The notes under the pieces: model-generated
The model's database searches: none
Seen by the model: only the letters and a program-made list of their open reading frames with translations
What the model was told of the DNA's origin: nothing
Assembly (NCBI GenBank): GCA_959347315.1
Contig: OY365811.1
Location: forward strand, 29,199,229-29,263,228
Source: Bimastos eiseni
Lineage: Eukaryota > Annelida > Clitellata > Crassiclitellata > Lumbricidae
Direction of reading: 5' to 3'
DNA length: 64,000 nt
In this document: in pieces, positions 45,411-58,275 of the stretch
Numbering within the stretch: the stretch's first letter is position 1
Layout: every line of letters starts with the position of its first letter
Translations under genes and position numbers: made by a program

Positions 45411-46597
45411 CCTAGCTGATTGTCAGTCCATCCATCCGACCATTCGTTAGTCTATTGAACCATCAGTCCACTCATTGGACTCTTCATCCATCTGGCATGT
45501 TAACCGATATGGTCTGTCAAATTAATGGCTTCGAGGATAGCACTACTTCACGTTAAGCAGTTATTCGCTTTATCTGGTGGCACATTTTATGAGTCAACAC
45601 TGTGTCTCAGATTAGGATCTCAGCAGACTTCAATGCATAAAGATTCTGTGGATTGTGTAGTGCTTCCTGCATCTTTCATTTGGATGAAGTCTTGGCATAA
45701 AGTTTGTGCGGGCAGCCAGTGATATTTCAGTTCAAAGCATAATTTCTATTCCTATTTCCATTCTGTGCAGTGTATTTCCATTCAAATTCTATTCTTGTTC
45801 TCAATATAATTCCTAATTTTAATTCTTATTCTCGTTAGCGGAAATTAAATAGTTTTACTTCTTATTCCTATTTCTGAAATATTTCTACCAGCAGCCAGTG
45901 TCTTGGTCAGCTGCGTTTACTTCCTGTAGAGTTGAAAACAATATTTAAACTAGCCTTAGCTATATATTCCACACAATGAGTGCTGCTCTTCTGGGCCATG
46001 ATTAACAACCCTGCTCAGGACCCTGCTCAGGAATATATACTATAGTATATGGACTATTACCACCCATAAAAACCAGTTTCATGCTACATATGTGCTCTCA
46101 TGCCCATGGCAGTGTTATATCTGCTGCTGACAGTTTGGCCCATAAAACATTTGTTATTGGGAACAAATAAAAACCATAGAAATTTGTTTGCAACGTTTGA
46201 GACTGTTGTGTAGTCCATCATTGTATGTAAACTAGAATGTGGTTGGCAATTGGTAAAATATAAAAATAAGGGATATACTAACTTATTTACTTGTTTCTAG
46301 CTACCTTGAACCAATCGTCTTCTGATTGCTCAAAAGTACACCACAATTATGATCACTGCACTGGCTTCCTGTTGGAATGAGCAAGGTTGAAAATGTATAG
46401 AAGGTACTGCACTTATATCAGAGTTAATGGGCTCACCAAATTATTTTTCTGCCTATCTGATAGTGACCAGCGGTTCCTCTGAGAGATTATTAAATCGAAG
46501 AGCATAATAATCAGATGCTAATTCTAACCCTGACAGCTCCTTATATTGATTTTATTTTAGTTCTATTCATTCATTTATTCGGTCATTCATATCAAAC

Positions 46598-46660
46598 ATT
46601 TATATAGCGCCCCTTCAAGAAAACTTCTCAGAGGCATTCCCAAATGCAGCGTGGCTTTAA
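46598..46660 (-). mobile_element. L2/CR1-like LINE 3' terminus
   Basis: TATATAGCGCCCCTTCAAGA then CTTCTCAGAGGCATTCCC, the reverse complement of the 3' end seen at 38760-38815. Confidence 0.55.
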
Positions 46661-48722
46661 AGAATTATACATTAAGCTGAAGAATTAAGCTAATGTTTCT
46701 AACTTATATTGGCTGAGAATGTCTCCTTGTCCCTTGGAGGAATTACGAATGTGATGTGCATTTGTTTGATATGATTAGATAAGTCGACATAAGTCACAGC
46801 CCACTCTGGTCTTGTAGTTTACTTTATGGCCTGTTACCTAATCAACTAAGTATGGACTATGAGATTAGATTGGCATAAATTATATTAGATAAAGGAAAAA
46901 AATAACGATTGTTTGCTAAAATTGTTAGTTTCATATTGAATGTAGGTGTTACGATTGGCTTTGACACAGTGCCATCCATAGATTACCATTTAGGTGATCA
47001 AATATTTTTTATTCATCTCTATAACAATGATCACCAGTGTGACTGGAAGTTTGTTCAGTACCCCCAATAAACAGAACTTGTGACACAGAATTGCCTGATT
47101 TATGTGAGTTAAATGTAGAAAAGCCAGTGTTTATTTTCTACTCTATCAGCCAATGTTCCTATGGAAAATGTAGAGCATTTTGTCCACACTTCATCTCCAA
47201 ACCTAAGCTTGCCTAAGAGGCAGCACGAATATGAACTTCTATTAGTGATTTCATTTTCATGATCAGGGTTCTCATAAATTGAGAGTGGACGATCTCCTTT
47301 CCTCTTCCTTGCTTTCACAACTTCCCAGGTACACTGTACAGTAAGTGTGCTGACTGCTCATTATGCTGGTTAGGGAACAGATGGGGTAGATATCTCATAA
47401 AAAATATTTGATCTGGTGGGGTTTGAACCCCCAACCTGTCGGTTAACAGTTATGCACACTTAGCCATTAGCCATAATGTGAGCTGAGCCACTGGGTTTAA
47501 AGAAACGGTTGTGCTTTCATTTCTGAAATTGGGTTAATACTCTGTTGTGATTGAATCCTGTCTTTTACTTTCCAATCCATCTAATGTTGACTTTTGGTTG
47601 AATGTCATGCAGCCAATCCATTTGGAGAGACTGCTTTCTAATACCCACTGTTTAGATTGTCCAGATACCTACACTTACAGTCCTACATGTATGCAAAGCA
47701 TCCATGGTGACCTTCTGATAAATGACCTTTAGGCGGTAACCTCGAGCTTTGATGCTTTTGAGTTTAGATTACCAAGCACAATGCAGAAATCGTTTGCATG
47801 CATCTATGTATGTTTGTATGTCTGTATCTAGATACTTACTATAGCACCTTTTAAATACTTCACGATGGCAATGCATGCAATTCTATTTGCCTGGTTTTAT
47901 TAGTACAGTTGTTCGTTTACTGTTTTAAACAGGAAACCTTGGTAATGTAGTTGGTGCTTGAGTAGGTGGTTGCCGATTAAGCTTCGGTAGGTATCAATAT
48001 CCATAAATTTTTTATTCATGGAATAGGAACAGCCTTACATAGTATGGAACATCATGGGATGATTATGTGGAATTGGGTAAACTGCATTTATATCTGGCGA
48101 GTCACGTGGATGGAGTGTATAGCGGCTCAATCATTTGGCAGCCAAAAGAATGTTTTGTCTGACTCTGAGAGTAACTGCCTGTAACTATCTCTGTTTATCT
48201 GTCTATCTGTGTGTGAATGTCTGTATGTCAGTGTATGTTTGTCTATTTTATATGCCTGCCTGTCTTGTTTTTATGTCTTGCTGCTGTCATGGCCAATGTC
48301 TAGTTGAAAATCTAGTATTTGGGTAGGAACTTGTTGTTTATCTTGCTGAAGGATGGCATTGGTTTCGGTTTAGCTGAGTAATACCGTACATGCATCCATC
48401 TTTGCACCCATCAGTCAGTGGTGAACTAGTGGGTGGTGGACTTGTGAAACAGGAAGCCCTGATTGATGTGCATTTGGACTTTTCTAGTGTTTCCCAGTGA
48501 TGGAGTTTTGTTGAAAACAGCAACACAGTCTGAAACATGATTCAGATGGCTTTCACTTTAGACCTGAACCATGTGTAGCTCCCACTTAATGTAAATTGCT
48601 CTACCCACACATTTATCTAGCTCCTATCTATCATGTGTGTTTGTCATGAGAGCGACAAAAGTGGGTAAATTCTACACTTATCTGTGCTGATGAGTGTGTG
48701 AAGTTCTAAATCGGCAGTTGCT

Positions 48723-48850
48723 ACCGTGAGATGATTGGTTAGGGCACTCGTGTTGTGACATTCAAAGTATGAGTTCGAGGCAGTTACTCTGTAGAGATCT
48801 TGACTCTTGAGCATATCCTTAACTCACAAAATTTGTTGTTCAGCGCCATC
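48723..48850 (+). mobile_element. Possible tRNA-derived SINE, second family
   Basis: GATTGGTTAGGGCAC (A-box-like) and GAGTTCGAGGC (B-box-like) 35 bases apart, with a downstream body. Not a functional tRNA: no acceptor stem could be closed. Confidence 0.45.
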
Positions 48851-49464
48851 TACTGATCACCGTCTACTGATGCTTGATCATAAGATGGTGGCTTTTATTA
48901 GATGCATGTTGTTTGTGATCACAGAGTAAGTCTTCACGTGTGCGCTGTGTTAATTGGTCTTTGATTGATTTACCGATCAATCAACTGATTGACTTTGTTG
49001 GTTTGCATCTTATATTATAATTTTGATTTCTATTCTAGGTGCTGCTGCTGGTGTCTTTTGAATGAATAATGGATTGAACTGATTGAAGAAATGCTGAAAT
49101 TACTATACTGCTGCAATGGATATGATCATTAACATATTCTATATACATATTATTTGATGATTTTAGAATAAACAATGGACTGGGCTGATTAGAGTAATAC
49201 AAGGGGTTTGTTAAATGAGTTTTAATAGGTTTGATTACCTGAGTAATGTTAGGCCAGGGAATGACTGATAGGAATGGAGATGATGTGGTGGCAGTGATGA
49301 TGATGATGATATGTGGATTATGCTCATACAAGAAATGTACTGGGCCTCGTATGTGTGTTTTAGACTCAGCCTTTCATTTGCTAGGTGGCATTAGTGAAAT
49401 TAGAAGTAGGGCAGATGGGTGCATTGCATGGCTGCCATACAGTTTGATTAGACTATTGTAATTA

Positions 49465-49990
49465 GTGATCTGCTCCAGAGTGGACTTGGGGAACATTGCC
49501 TATATTGGTCTTTCCTTGCCTAGCCTATCTAAGCTTCAGTCCATCCTTAATGTTGCCGCCCAACTAATCGGTGACATCCCTGAATTTTACGCATCTCATC
49601 TTTCATCCATGACTCTCTTCATTGGCTTCCTGCACCTAAACACATACACTTTAAAGTTCTTACTCTGATGCAAAACTGTTGTCTTGTTGGCTCTGCCCCG
49701 GCATACTTTTTGGCTCTCTCTACCAGAGTGTCCTCCATTCCCCAATGGGCTTCTCTCCGTTCATCTGCCCATGGATTATTGCTGATCCCTCATATGCCCA
49801 CTGCTACTATAGGAGCTTTGCTTATGCAGACCCCTCCAGTTGGAATAGTCTACCCTTACCTTTAGGGCAGAGCTCCTCGTTCTCTCTCATGTTCAGTCTT
49901 GGAAGCACTTGAAGACCTTCTTGTTTACTATCTAGTCGCCGACTTGGATCGGGAGCATCGCTGATTTGAGCGTCGCTTTAAAAATATTCA
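49465..49990 (+). mobile_element. L2/CR1-like LINE C-terminal fragment
   Basis: L-S-K-L-Q-S-I-L-N-V-A-A-Q-L-I, F-I-G-F-L-H-L (for LHWLP), and R-S-F-A-Y-A-D-P-S-S-W-N-S-L-P-L-P-L in successive frames; ends GAGCGTCGCTTTAAAAATA. Confidence 0.75.
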
Positions 49991-49999
49991 TTTACAATT

Positions 50000-52900
50000 A
50001 CAATAACTTGTTATTATTGGTTCATACAATGACTTGTAATCATACTGCTGTATGTCAGTTTGAATTAATGATGAACCCAAATAAAAAAGAAAAATAAAGC
50101 AAAGCTAAGTATAGACAAGGAGGGCACAAGAAGACTTGGTGGCCTAGGCATTGGAACAACTCTGTTTTATCACATATGACAAAAATGGATTTCATTTGTT
50201 CCCACCCATTGCCTCTAAGTGGCTGACATTATAGGATCTGATGATGACTTGACCAACTTGACCTTGGGGGATCGTTTGAATATGTCTTGTGCCAAGAAGA
50301 TGAGTCATACCGGTCTAGATTTGTGTGATTAAGAAGATATATTCTTTTCTTGGATAGATGTAAACTTTGAAGCTTTGAATATCCTGTCACCAGTCTAGTC
50401 TGACCAAGGATAACTCACTCAACAGTGGTCCTCCTTTTATCAGTGCAGCTCCTGCCTAGAGCTAGGTTTCACTCTGAACCCATTACTTAGTCAATTGAAC
50501 TGTTTGACATCACAGGCCTTATCTGTAATTGCCAAACCAGCTGTACAACCAAATCGACTGTTTTGTCCAGTCATTCGTTCATGTCTTTGCTGGTCTCTCT
50601 TCCCGTTGGTCTGTCTTTCTTCTGAGATGACTGAGAAACGGACAACTGCCTGGACTCGGGAGATAAATACAGGAATCCGGTGGCAAATCGGAGTACTGTA
50701 ATCAGACTTTTGTAAAAGGGCACATGCGAGCAAGCCAGCCAAGCAGTAACAGCCTTTGGTTCGCTGATAGGGTGTTCAAGCTAGTAACACAATTGCTGGG
50801 TGATGATATTCAGATGTTACAGGGTACCTTGATGTTCATGTCAAATATCAGCAGTTATGCAAGCGTTCCTATAGTTGTAAATTTATAATTATGAATTTGC
50901 ATATTATGAATATGCATGGTTGTGCAGTTGACATGTGATGGAATGCTGCGTTTACGCATTAAATCAAGTTTGGTTGGAGATAGACTGGCTATAGATGTAG
51001 GAGGGCACTTCCTCTGATCAGTGCAGATCATTTCTACTCAATTGCATATACATTGGCCACACACGTTAACGCCTCTGTCCCATAGGCTGTCTCCCCTCCT
51101 GCTCTTATTGCTTCCAAAAACAAATGGCACCACACTCTGAAGATAATGGGTTGAACATGGACTAGCATTTGTCCTCGAAGTGATGCAGTTGGTGGGTGCC
51201 AACAGGGGGTTGCAAGCTCCAGTCTATGGGAAGGAAATAAATGTGTTGTGGAAATGCCTCTTCAGTTGGTAATAGAATGGGGCAGTATGGGCTAGTGTGT
51301 GTGTAATAAGTTTATTTAACGACGCATCGATGACAAGGATGATATGGTAGTATGGGCTAGTGACACTTCCTTCCTATGTATTGTGCTCATTGCAGGATAA
51401 GGTTAAAGGTATTTTACAGATTCAGCATTTGTGATAGTGATGTCTGACCAATGCTTGGAATATTGATAGAATTTCAGATCTTGATGATCTTGTTGGCAGG
51501 CAATTACATACTGGGATAATGGGTATTTCTAAACCACTACCCATACCTGGTACCTAAACTACTACCAATACCCAACACAGATGGATGTGGCCCGCAGGGC
51601 ATTCGGAAGTCCTTAAGAAATCCAGCCCCCACACTCTTTTTCAAAACGGTAATTTGTGTCGGTATTTCTACTTCACCTGTGCCCTCCTTAGCCAGCACAG
51701 CTGACCACACACACTGTCAGTGGGAAGATTTGTTGGTGAGGGAGAGTACTGACCGTCTGTATGCAGTGGCTTAGAAAATGAATTTGTTAACACTTCATGC
51801 TCATGGCTGTTGGCTGCTGCCTCTCAGGCTAGCTTAAAGGCTGTTTCTTCTGATATTAATCTGACCAACTTTGGAAGGTCGTAATGGTGATCCTATTATG
51901 ATTACGACCCTTTACAATCTAATGTTCTGGTCAGATATATTGATGTATGGCTACTGAATTACGTCCTTCTAATTGAGCCATTATATGAATATTAATCCTG
52001 AAAGACATGGCTTGTTAATTGAAGAATCTTACTAACATACTATATAATTTTTATTATGAATGATCTATATAACCAGAGTAGATTGACAGACCAGCTTGAT
52101 AGAAAGCAAGTAGAAAATACTTGATTCTTAATAGGATTGGAGAATAGTTTACTAAAGGAATAGCCTTTAAACACTTTAATAGCTTCCTGCATTGGTTTCC
52201 AGTTCCTTTCAGTACACTCTCGTCATTAAAGTGTTAAGAGTGCACTGCCTGATTTAAGGACGGTCCCCACACATTCGACTAGAGACAAATATATTACATC
52301 CGCCTAACAACCGTTCAATACATGTAATGGCTAACGTACTTCCTGTGTCAGCTGCAGCAACTAATTGAACAGATAATTACAAAGCAGTTCGTGATAATTG
52401 CTTTATTATTCTTGCTGCTGAATCTGACTGAAGTCTTACTGTGTATCAGGTTTGTAGTCTTTTGTGGTGCTAGGTTGAGCACTCTGTGATGTTGGATGCC
52501 TCTTGTGTGCAAGGTATATGTGAACAGAATTGTTGCTGGTGCTTCTTCAGACTAGTCTAGTGTTTAGTGTACTGGAGTGACAACTCAGAGGTCAAGGATT
52601 AAGACTTTCATCTGGCCAGAAGTAAGTCACAGACATTTGTTATGTAAATTTCACACTCTGTCAAGTGGTCATTGGGTGATGCATTGTAGCGCTATGCACG
52701 CGTTTTGGATAAAATCTTGCTTGCTTTTGGCTGTAGTATATGCTCCCAAACACTCACTTAGCCGTCCTTAGTGGCTATAACAACCCAGCATAACTGTCTT
52801 TCCAGACAAGGTGGAATGCTGTATCAAGATCTGAATGCGGCTAATGTTGGCACCATGGACTGCATCGAGTTTGGAAGATTGTTGAGTCGACTTGAGTTTT

Positions 52901-55440
52901 GAAACAGTTTTGAACAGATGAACTGTATTGCCAATGTCCAGTAATAGTGCATTGGGAAATACTGATGACTTACACAGTGAATTTAGTCTTTGCTGGTCGT
53001 TAGATTGACTGGGACCCAGTTAGGTTTCTGTCACTGTAATATATGTGCTTGAATTTATGTGTTCTGCAGGGATTGAAGTGTTTTTATATAACTATTGAAC
53101 AGTTTCTTTTATTTTGCTGAGAGCAAGGAATGTCTATTGCAGTTGGATAATTGTATGCCATAAACAATGAGCTATGAGAATTGGACTTGGCTTGTTGCTC
53201 AAGTGGGAAAATGTTTTTCTTTGTATGTCTGCAGAATGAAAGTGTTGACTGTGTTAGCTGAACTAATTAATTAATTAATTAATTAGTTAGCTGAACTACC
53301 AGTAGACTTAAGGTATTGCAGATTATTAAACAGATATCAGAATGTGCAGTCTGTTTGTTTTCCTGTTGTTATGTTGCATGTCAGTCTGTATGCCATATAA
53401 CTTTTACTTCATACACAAGTGGCTTGTCTGAGTGTATAAATCTGGTCTTCTTATTTGGATGTAATTGGCATTATGTTACCTTCGTAATTATCGGATGTTT
53501 CAGGAAATTTCGGATCTTGTCAGCTGCACTTCCTATAAGGTAATCTGGCCACATGGGTAGTTGTACTTTGGCTAGGAATGAACCCCAGTGTCTATTTCCT
53601 ACCAAGTATCACTCGTGAGTCCAGTACTAGAGTCGAGCACTAAGTCTCATTCTGTTGATATTTGTTTGTCAGTTTGCACAATTTTTTGAATTTTTTTTGG
53701 TTGAGCCTCAGTTTACACTAGGAAGTAGTGACCAGTAAATACTACTTGTAACAGCATTTGTGATTTTTTACCTCTCGGATCCATTATTTGTTCGAGTTCT
53801 AGTAATGCCGAGCACTACAATAGTCGGCCAAGTGAAATATCCTAGCCTAGTTTCGGTTCATTCCTACTTTTGGCTATTGGATTCCTTCAGATATGGTTAG
53901 GTGTTCTTAATCATTAGAGTGGCCTGCTTTGGGCAGAAGTGTACTACTGGATTGGAACATTTTGGGTGTTCCAGATGTTTTTAAACTGTTTAGCATGTTC
54001 CAGTTGCATCTAGCTCTGTTGTTTGAGTTTGGATAGGTGCCAGTCTGTGTCCTTTTATTAATCTGTATTTCCAGGAGCCGTGAAATTCACACAAAGTGAG
54101 CTTGTTTTTGTGGTCCGTTTCTTGCAGGTTTTGTTACTGTTTCCTGGGTTATGATGTTGCAAAGATGTAAGCGTGGTAATACCATCTGCTTATTGTTAAG
54201 TCTGTTGTCTTTCGAACCTTACTGCTTATGATGAACTGAGTATTCAGCTCATTTGTTACAGATTTCGCTGTAATAGGTTTGGTGTTGTCTGCAATCATCT
54301 TTTTCTAAGACTGAGATGGGCCTGTGGGAGGAGGTTAGGGTTGAGATTGGTACATCTGGTCATGAACTTCTATATATATATATATATATAAATCACCAGA
54401 TTTATATATATATGTATATATATATAGTTATATATGTTAAGCACTGTAATTGTAATGATGACAATTTCTATAGCATGGTCAATTGCAAGCTACTGCTAAG
54501 ATGTTTTGCACAAGAATTCCTGATGTATATAGTAGATTTTTCTTTTATACTCCACTTCCAAATGCGCAATGGTACATACAACAAGAAGCTATTATTATTA
54601 TTGTTATTATTATTATTAGTATCCCACAACTGGACAATCTCTCTCTGGATTCATTGGTTTAACAAGGATTTGTAGATCTGACTCAGGTTTCAAACCCCAC
54701 TGATGGCATATCCTCCGTATCTTGTAAATTTGTCTACTTGTGCCTAACCAGTAACCATTTGATCAGTGTGTAAAAGTTTGTATGGATTGCCTTATTCTAC
54801 TTTGTATCATCAATATCATCTTTATCAGCATCATTATAAAATCATTATCACTACCACTGCCATTATTATCATATAACACAAGACAGACAGACACAAATCA
54901 GCTTTCCATATGCAATATTCTGACTATCTTATGTTACAGGAAGTCACTGCATGTTATCTATGTTATCAAACTTAGCTATACCACTATCATTGTTTCTGTC
55001 TTTTTGTGGTGTTTATGTGTTGTTTTATGTTAATATTGGTTGCTGTGATGACTCAGCATGTTTGGTCAAGAGCTGAATGGTAACCAGCAAAAACGATACT
55101 GTAGTGGCATATCCGAGCTTTCTCTAAAGGCACCATATAAACATGTTGTGATATTACATTACACGTTATATAGAATTTGTTGGACGGGGGGGTGTCTGCC
55201 TGTCATTGACCTATTGTGTACTATATTGGGACGTACGGGTAGCAGCCGCGCGAGACGCAAAACCTCCTTTCAGTTAACAAGTGTCCCGTGAAATTGTAAC
55301 AACTGCCGTTCATCGGACACGCGCGCACACACACACACATGGCGAGCGAAATTGTTTGGTGGTCGTTTGACAACACAAAGCGACTATTGATTGGTAAATG
55401 GAGCAATCTTCGATTAGTTTATTCAGAAGCCGCTACATGT
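50000..55440. other. Non-coding region with simple repeats
   Basis: Contains ATTA runs (53264), a (TA)n tract at 54372-54428, a MITE at 53573-53866 and scattered AT-rich sequence. No coding family seen. Could be upstream intergenic DNA or 5' introns of the Smaug gene. Confidence 0.4.
53573..53866. mobile_element. Inverted-repeat element, TIR TAGGAATGAACC, copy B
   Basis: Starts TAGGAATGAACCCCAGTG and ends GGTTCATTCCTA. Internal GTTTGCACAATTTTTTGAATT matches copies A and C. Confidence 0.65.
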
Positions 55441-55446
55441 CGTCAC

Positions 55447-55450
55447 CGTA

Positions 55451-55485
<35 letters not shown>

Positions 55486-55486
55486 A
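55447..55486. repeat. (CTG)n / (CAG)n microsatellite
   Basis: Eleven CTG triplets in a row in a CpG-richer stretch (55225-55560), with (CA)n at 55324-55340. May lie in or near a 5' exon of the Smaug gene. Confidence 0.8.
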
Positions 55487-55489
55487 TAG

Positions 55490-55819
55490 ATGGATTTGCA
55501 AAGGACGACGGCTAATGTAAGCTTCGTCTGTCGGTTGTGCTCAACGCGTTTACTACGATCACTGTCACACTGTAGTCTTCATCACGAGCAACTGACAGGA
55601 ACTGCTGCGGTTGATACGATTTCAAAAGCTGAGCGACGTCGTTTATCATCAGGTCCTGCTGCAGAGACAATGAGGAACATCTACAATGAACTGGGCAATA
55701 AGTGTACAGTGTACCGTCTTCTATGTAGCCAGGACAAACGGTTCCCATTGTTTGTTTGGATGCCAGCTTTTGACCTGGTCAGACTAAGTGGCTGGTCTTA
55801 TTTTGGTTTTCCTGGCTGA
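55490..55819 (+). other. Open frame of unknown status (109 codons)
   Basis: Begins MDLQRTTANVSF in CpG-rich sequence right after the CTG repeat. No family resemblance. A donor-like AAT|GTAAGC lies 25 bases in, so this may instead be a 5' UTR exon. Not counted as a gene. Confidence 0.25.
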
Positions 55820-56079
55820 CATGAACCGCTGTAGGTTCCTCGGAATAATCTGTCCCATAAGTCGTTCGTCACTGGTTTCTGGCCTTTGTTTTTTTTTACT
55901 GTCCTGTTTCTCGGTGTTGTCGTTGGAAAAGGGCGGCTGGTAAACAGGGTGCTAGTCGGTTGTGCAGTCTGGCTTAGAGCCAAAGATAACAGCATAACTT
56001 TTACTCTCACAGTCCGTGACTTGGGTCTTACCCTTGACCGGAAACTTATCATTTCTTCAACATAGGAACCTAGTCACTC

Positions 56080-56450
56080 GGCTAGTCATTCTGTGATGAA
56101 GGCATGACCACTATGATCCTTGTCCATGCTTTCGTCACTATTCTACGTATGTGATCTGTGTCGCATAGTATCCGACATTGCAGCTCATCGGGTGCTCTGC
56201 TCTGTGGCGAGGGGTGAATGTTTAGTTCAATGGGCTCAAGCTCCTTGGCAAAACAGAGGATTCTCAATTTTCGGCCTCTCCATCTGGAACATTCTTTGAC
56301 TAGAGCTGCATTCATTACCCCTGATCACCCCGATTGGGTTTCACTGGTCACTCAAGTCTTTTTCTTTCGAGTTGGAACTTGACTGGGAACGCTCATGAGT
56401 AGGTTTCTTTAAGGGGTGCTATATAAATTGTCAGAGTGAATAAATGAAAG
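56080..56450 (+). mobile_element. Degenerate L2/CR1-like LINE 3' fragment
   Basis: A weak F-S-A-S-P-S-G-T/W-N match in broken frames, then TTTCTTTAAGGGGTGCTATA and an ATAAATTG end matching the 3' termini at 38760 and 46598. A further GCGCTATATAAAG end lies at 56892. Confidence 0.5.
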
Positions 56451-57895
56451 TGCACAACTTTGGTGGCTGAGGCGTTACAAATGGCCGCCTGCTTATCAGC
56501 TGCCATAGACAGCAATAATTACCTGAATGTTTTATGGTTAAACTTTGAGTTGGCTGGTAGCAATGCTGCCGTATGGGGCATTAATCCTTTTAAGACATGT
56601 TAACTTGTGGGGTTATCTGGAGTCGATAACCTTGTTTTGGGCAGTTGTGGGTGAAAACAGATTGAGAAAGGCCATTCGGTGGAGCAGCCGGACTGGAGTT
56701 CTGGTGCTAAGGGGGTGTACTGTCATCGGTTCATATGTAAGGACTGGAATAGACAGAAACTAATGTCACCAAAATATCAATATACATCAGCTGTCTAAAA
56801 GCTTAGTGCGTCGCTGTTCTGGTCTTAAATTGCGCTTGTTTTTATTTATGTTAGGTTGCTATGTTTAGCGCTTTTGGGGCTTCTTATACAGCGCTATATA
56901 AAGAACCATATACGTACATGCATACATACTGTGGCCTGTAATAGCCAAATGGTACTGTGTCGCTTTACAATGATTTGTGTATTTGGGGACACTAAATGTA
57001 TTCCGAGATGAATGGGCTGTTGGCCAATGAGGCACTATAGCCAGGATATTGACTGCTGGTAAATCGTTAGTCCATGAAAACGATGTGGGTTTTTGTGTAT
57101 GTCTTGGTACAGTCATGACTCATCCAGTGGCAATCTGGTTCCATTGTCTCACGGTGGTGTTATTACCATTAAGAGAAAGAATTGAAATTCGTCACAATCC
57201 AGGTTGTGTACGTGTGTGTGAGTGTGTTTTGTGCATTTGTTAGCTTTAGGCTGTATTTAATGTAGAACGTTTACAGGGAAACTGTGTTGTAGCATTATTT
57301 AAACGGACCAGTACTGCTGTTGGATAAGTTTCTTTAGACTCTGTGATTGCCTTTATAATAATTGCCAGTCATATGACGTTTTGGCGTCATGGTCTAACAG
57401 TAGGCCTAGCGAGGAAACTTAAATGACAGGGTAGGCACATTTTTATTTACGGTGATTCAACGGTGATTCAACGTCTTTTAAATCTTTCTTCCAAAGTTAG
57501 TGATGCATTGAAGACAGTGTTAGTTATTTCATTGTAAGGCATCAGTGCAGCCGATCCATAAGATTAAAAACGATTTTCAGTTGTCCCTTGGATTGTTTCA
57601 AAGGCTACACGGTGTTTAAAAGGGGTTTCAATGGGCCATTCGAGATAATACAGTTCTAAGTGCTCCTAGCCATTATTTCAGGGGGTAGTTTCAGTTTAAT
57701 GACACTGTGTAATAGATCAGTAGAGATCCCCTCCTCACTTATCCAGTCTTGGGACTGGCATTGTGAACAGTGGCAGAGGTTCAATTATGACTTAGACTGA
57801 TTCCAGCTGCTGATTAGGTGCAACATCAGCACACATTGCTGTCACCGGTGAGACAAACAGACTGTTGTGATGAAGATGATATTTTTTTATTGTAG

Positions 57896-58275
57896 GCTGA
57901 GGTACCTGCATATGTTGGTCAGATTGTGAAAGTTAGTCTCACGTGATTCCATGAACTGGTGAATCCAGTCCACTGGGACTTTGCTGCTTCAATCGACCCT
58001 GGTACGTTCTATGCCAGGTACAAAATGCAGCACTGACTGTCAGCTGACCTATGGTTTGGAGACTAGCACTAAAATGACCAGCTTCTTTCGTGACCAGGTT
58101 TCTTGTGTAAGCGACTGGTTCGTTTCGTGGAACGAATGCGAGCAGGTTGTGACGCTGTACTCGCTTCTTCGGAAAATTACTTCGACGCAGGCGAGGTTTC
58201 TGGCTCAGGTCTTGGAGCACATTCTGCAGAACTGCACTGACAGTGATGCACAAGAAAGTTATGCCAATGACCCAG
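57896..58275 (+). CDS. SAMD4: Smaug first coding exon with 5' UTR; GC donor
   Basis: A strong acceptor (ATTTTTTTATTGTAG) ends at 57895, so upstream 5' UTR exon(s) exist. Stops in frame before 58074 and homology place the start at 58074. The exon ends CCCAG|GCAAGT at 58275: a GC-AG intron, because the only nearby GT would shift the frame and break the alignment with the family across the junction. Confidence 0.8.

Larger units (their letters stand above)
43300..49470. other. Long non-coding region
   Basis: A local rise in CpG with TG-rich and GAGGAGG runs at about 43430-43720 could be a promoter or first exon, but nothing proves it. The rest holds the 40-bp satellite, an LINE 3' end at 46598 and tRNA-like B-box pieces. 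No gene recognised. Confidence 0.35.

Noticed and set aside
47405..47490. tRNA-like GGGTTTGAACCCC region
   Set aside because: A B-box-like sequence (minus strand) but no convincing A box or cloverleaf; probably SINE-derived.
54316..54675. 119-codon frame
   Set aside because: Consists largely of Ile-Tyr and Leu runs from (TA)n and (TTA)n microsatellites.
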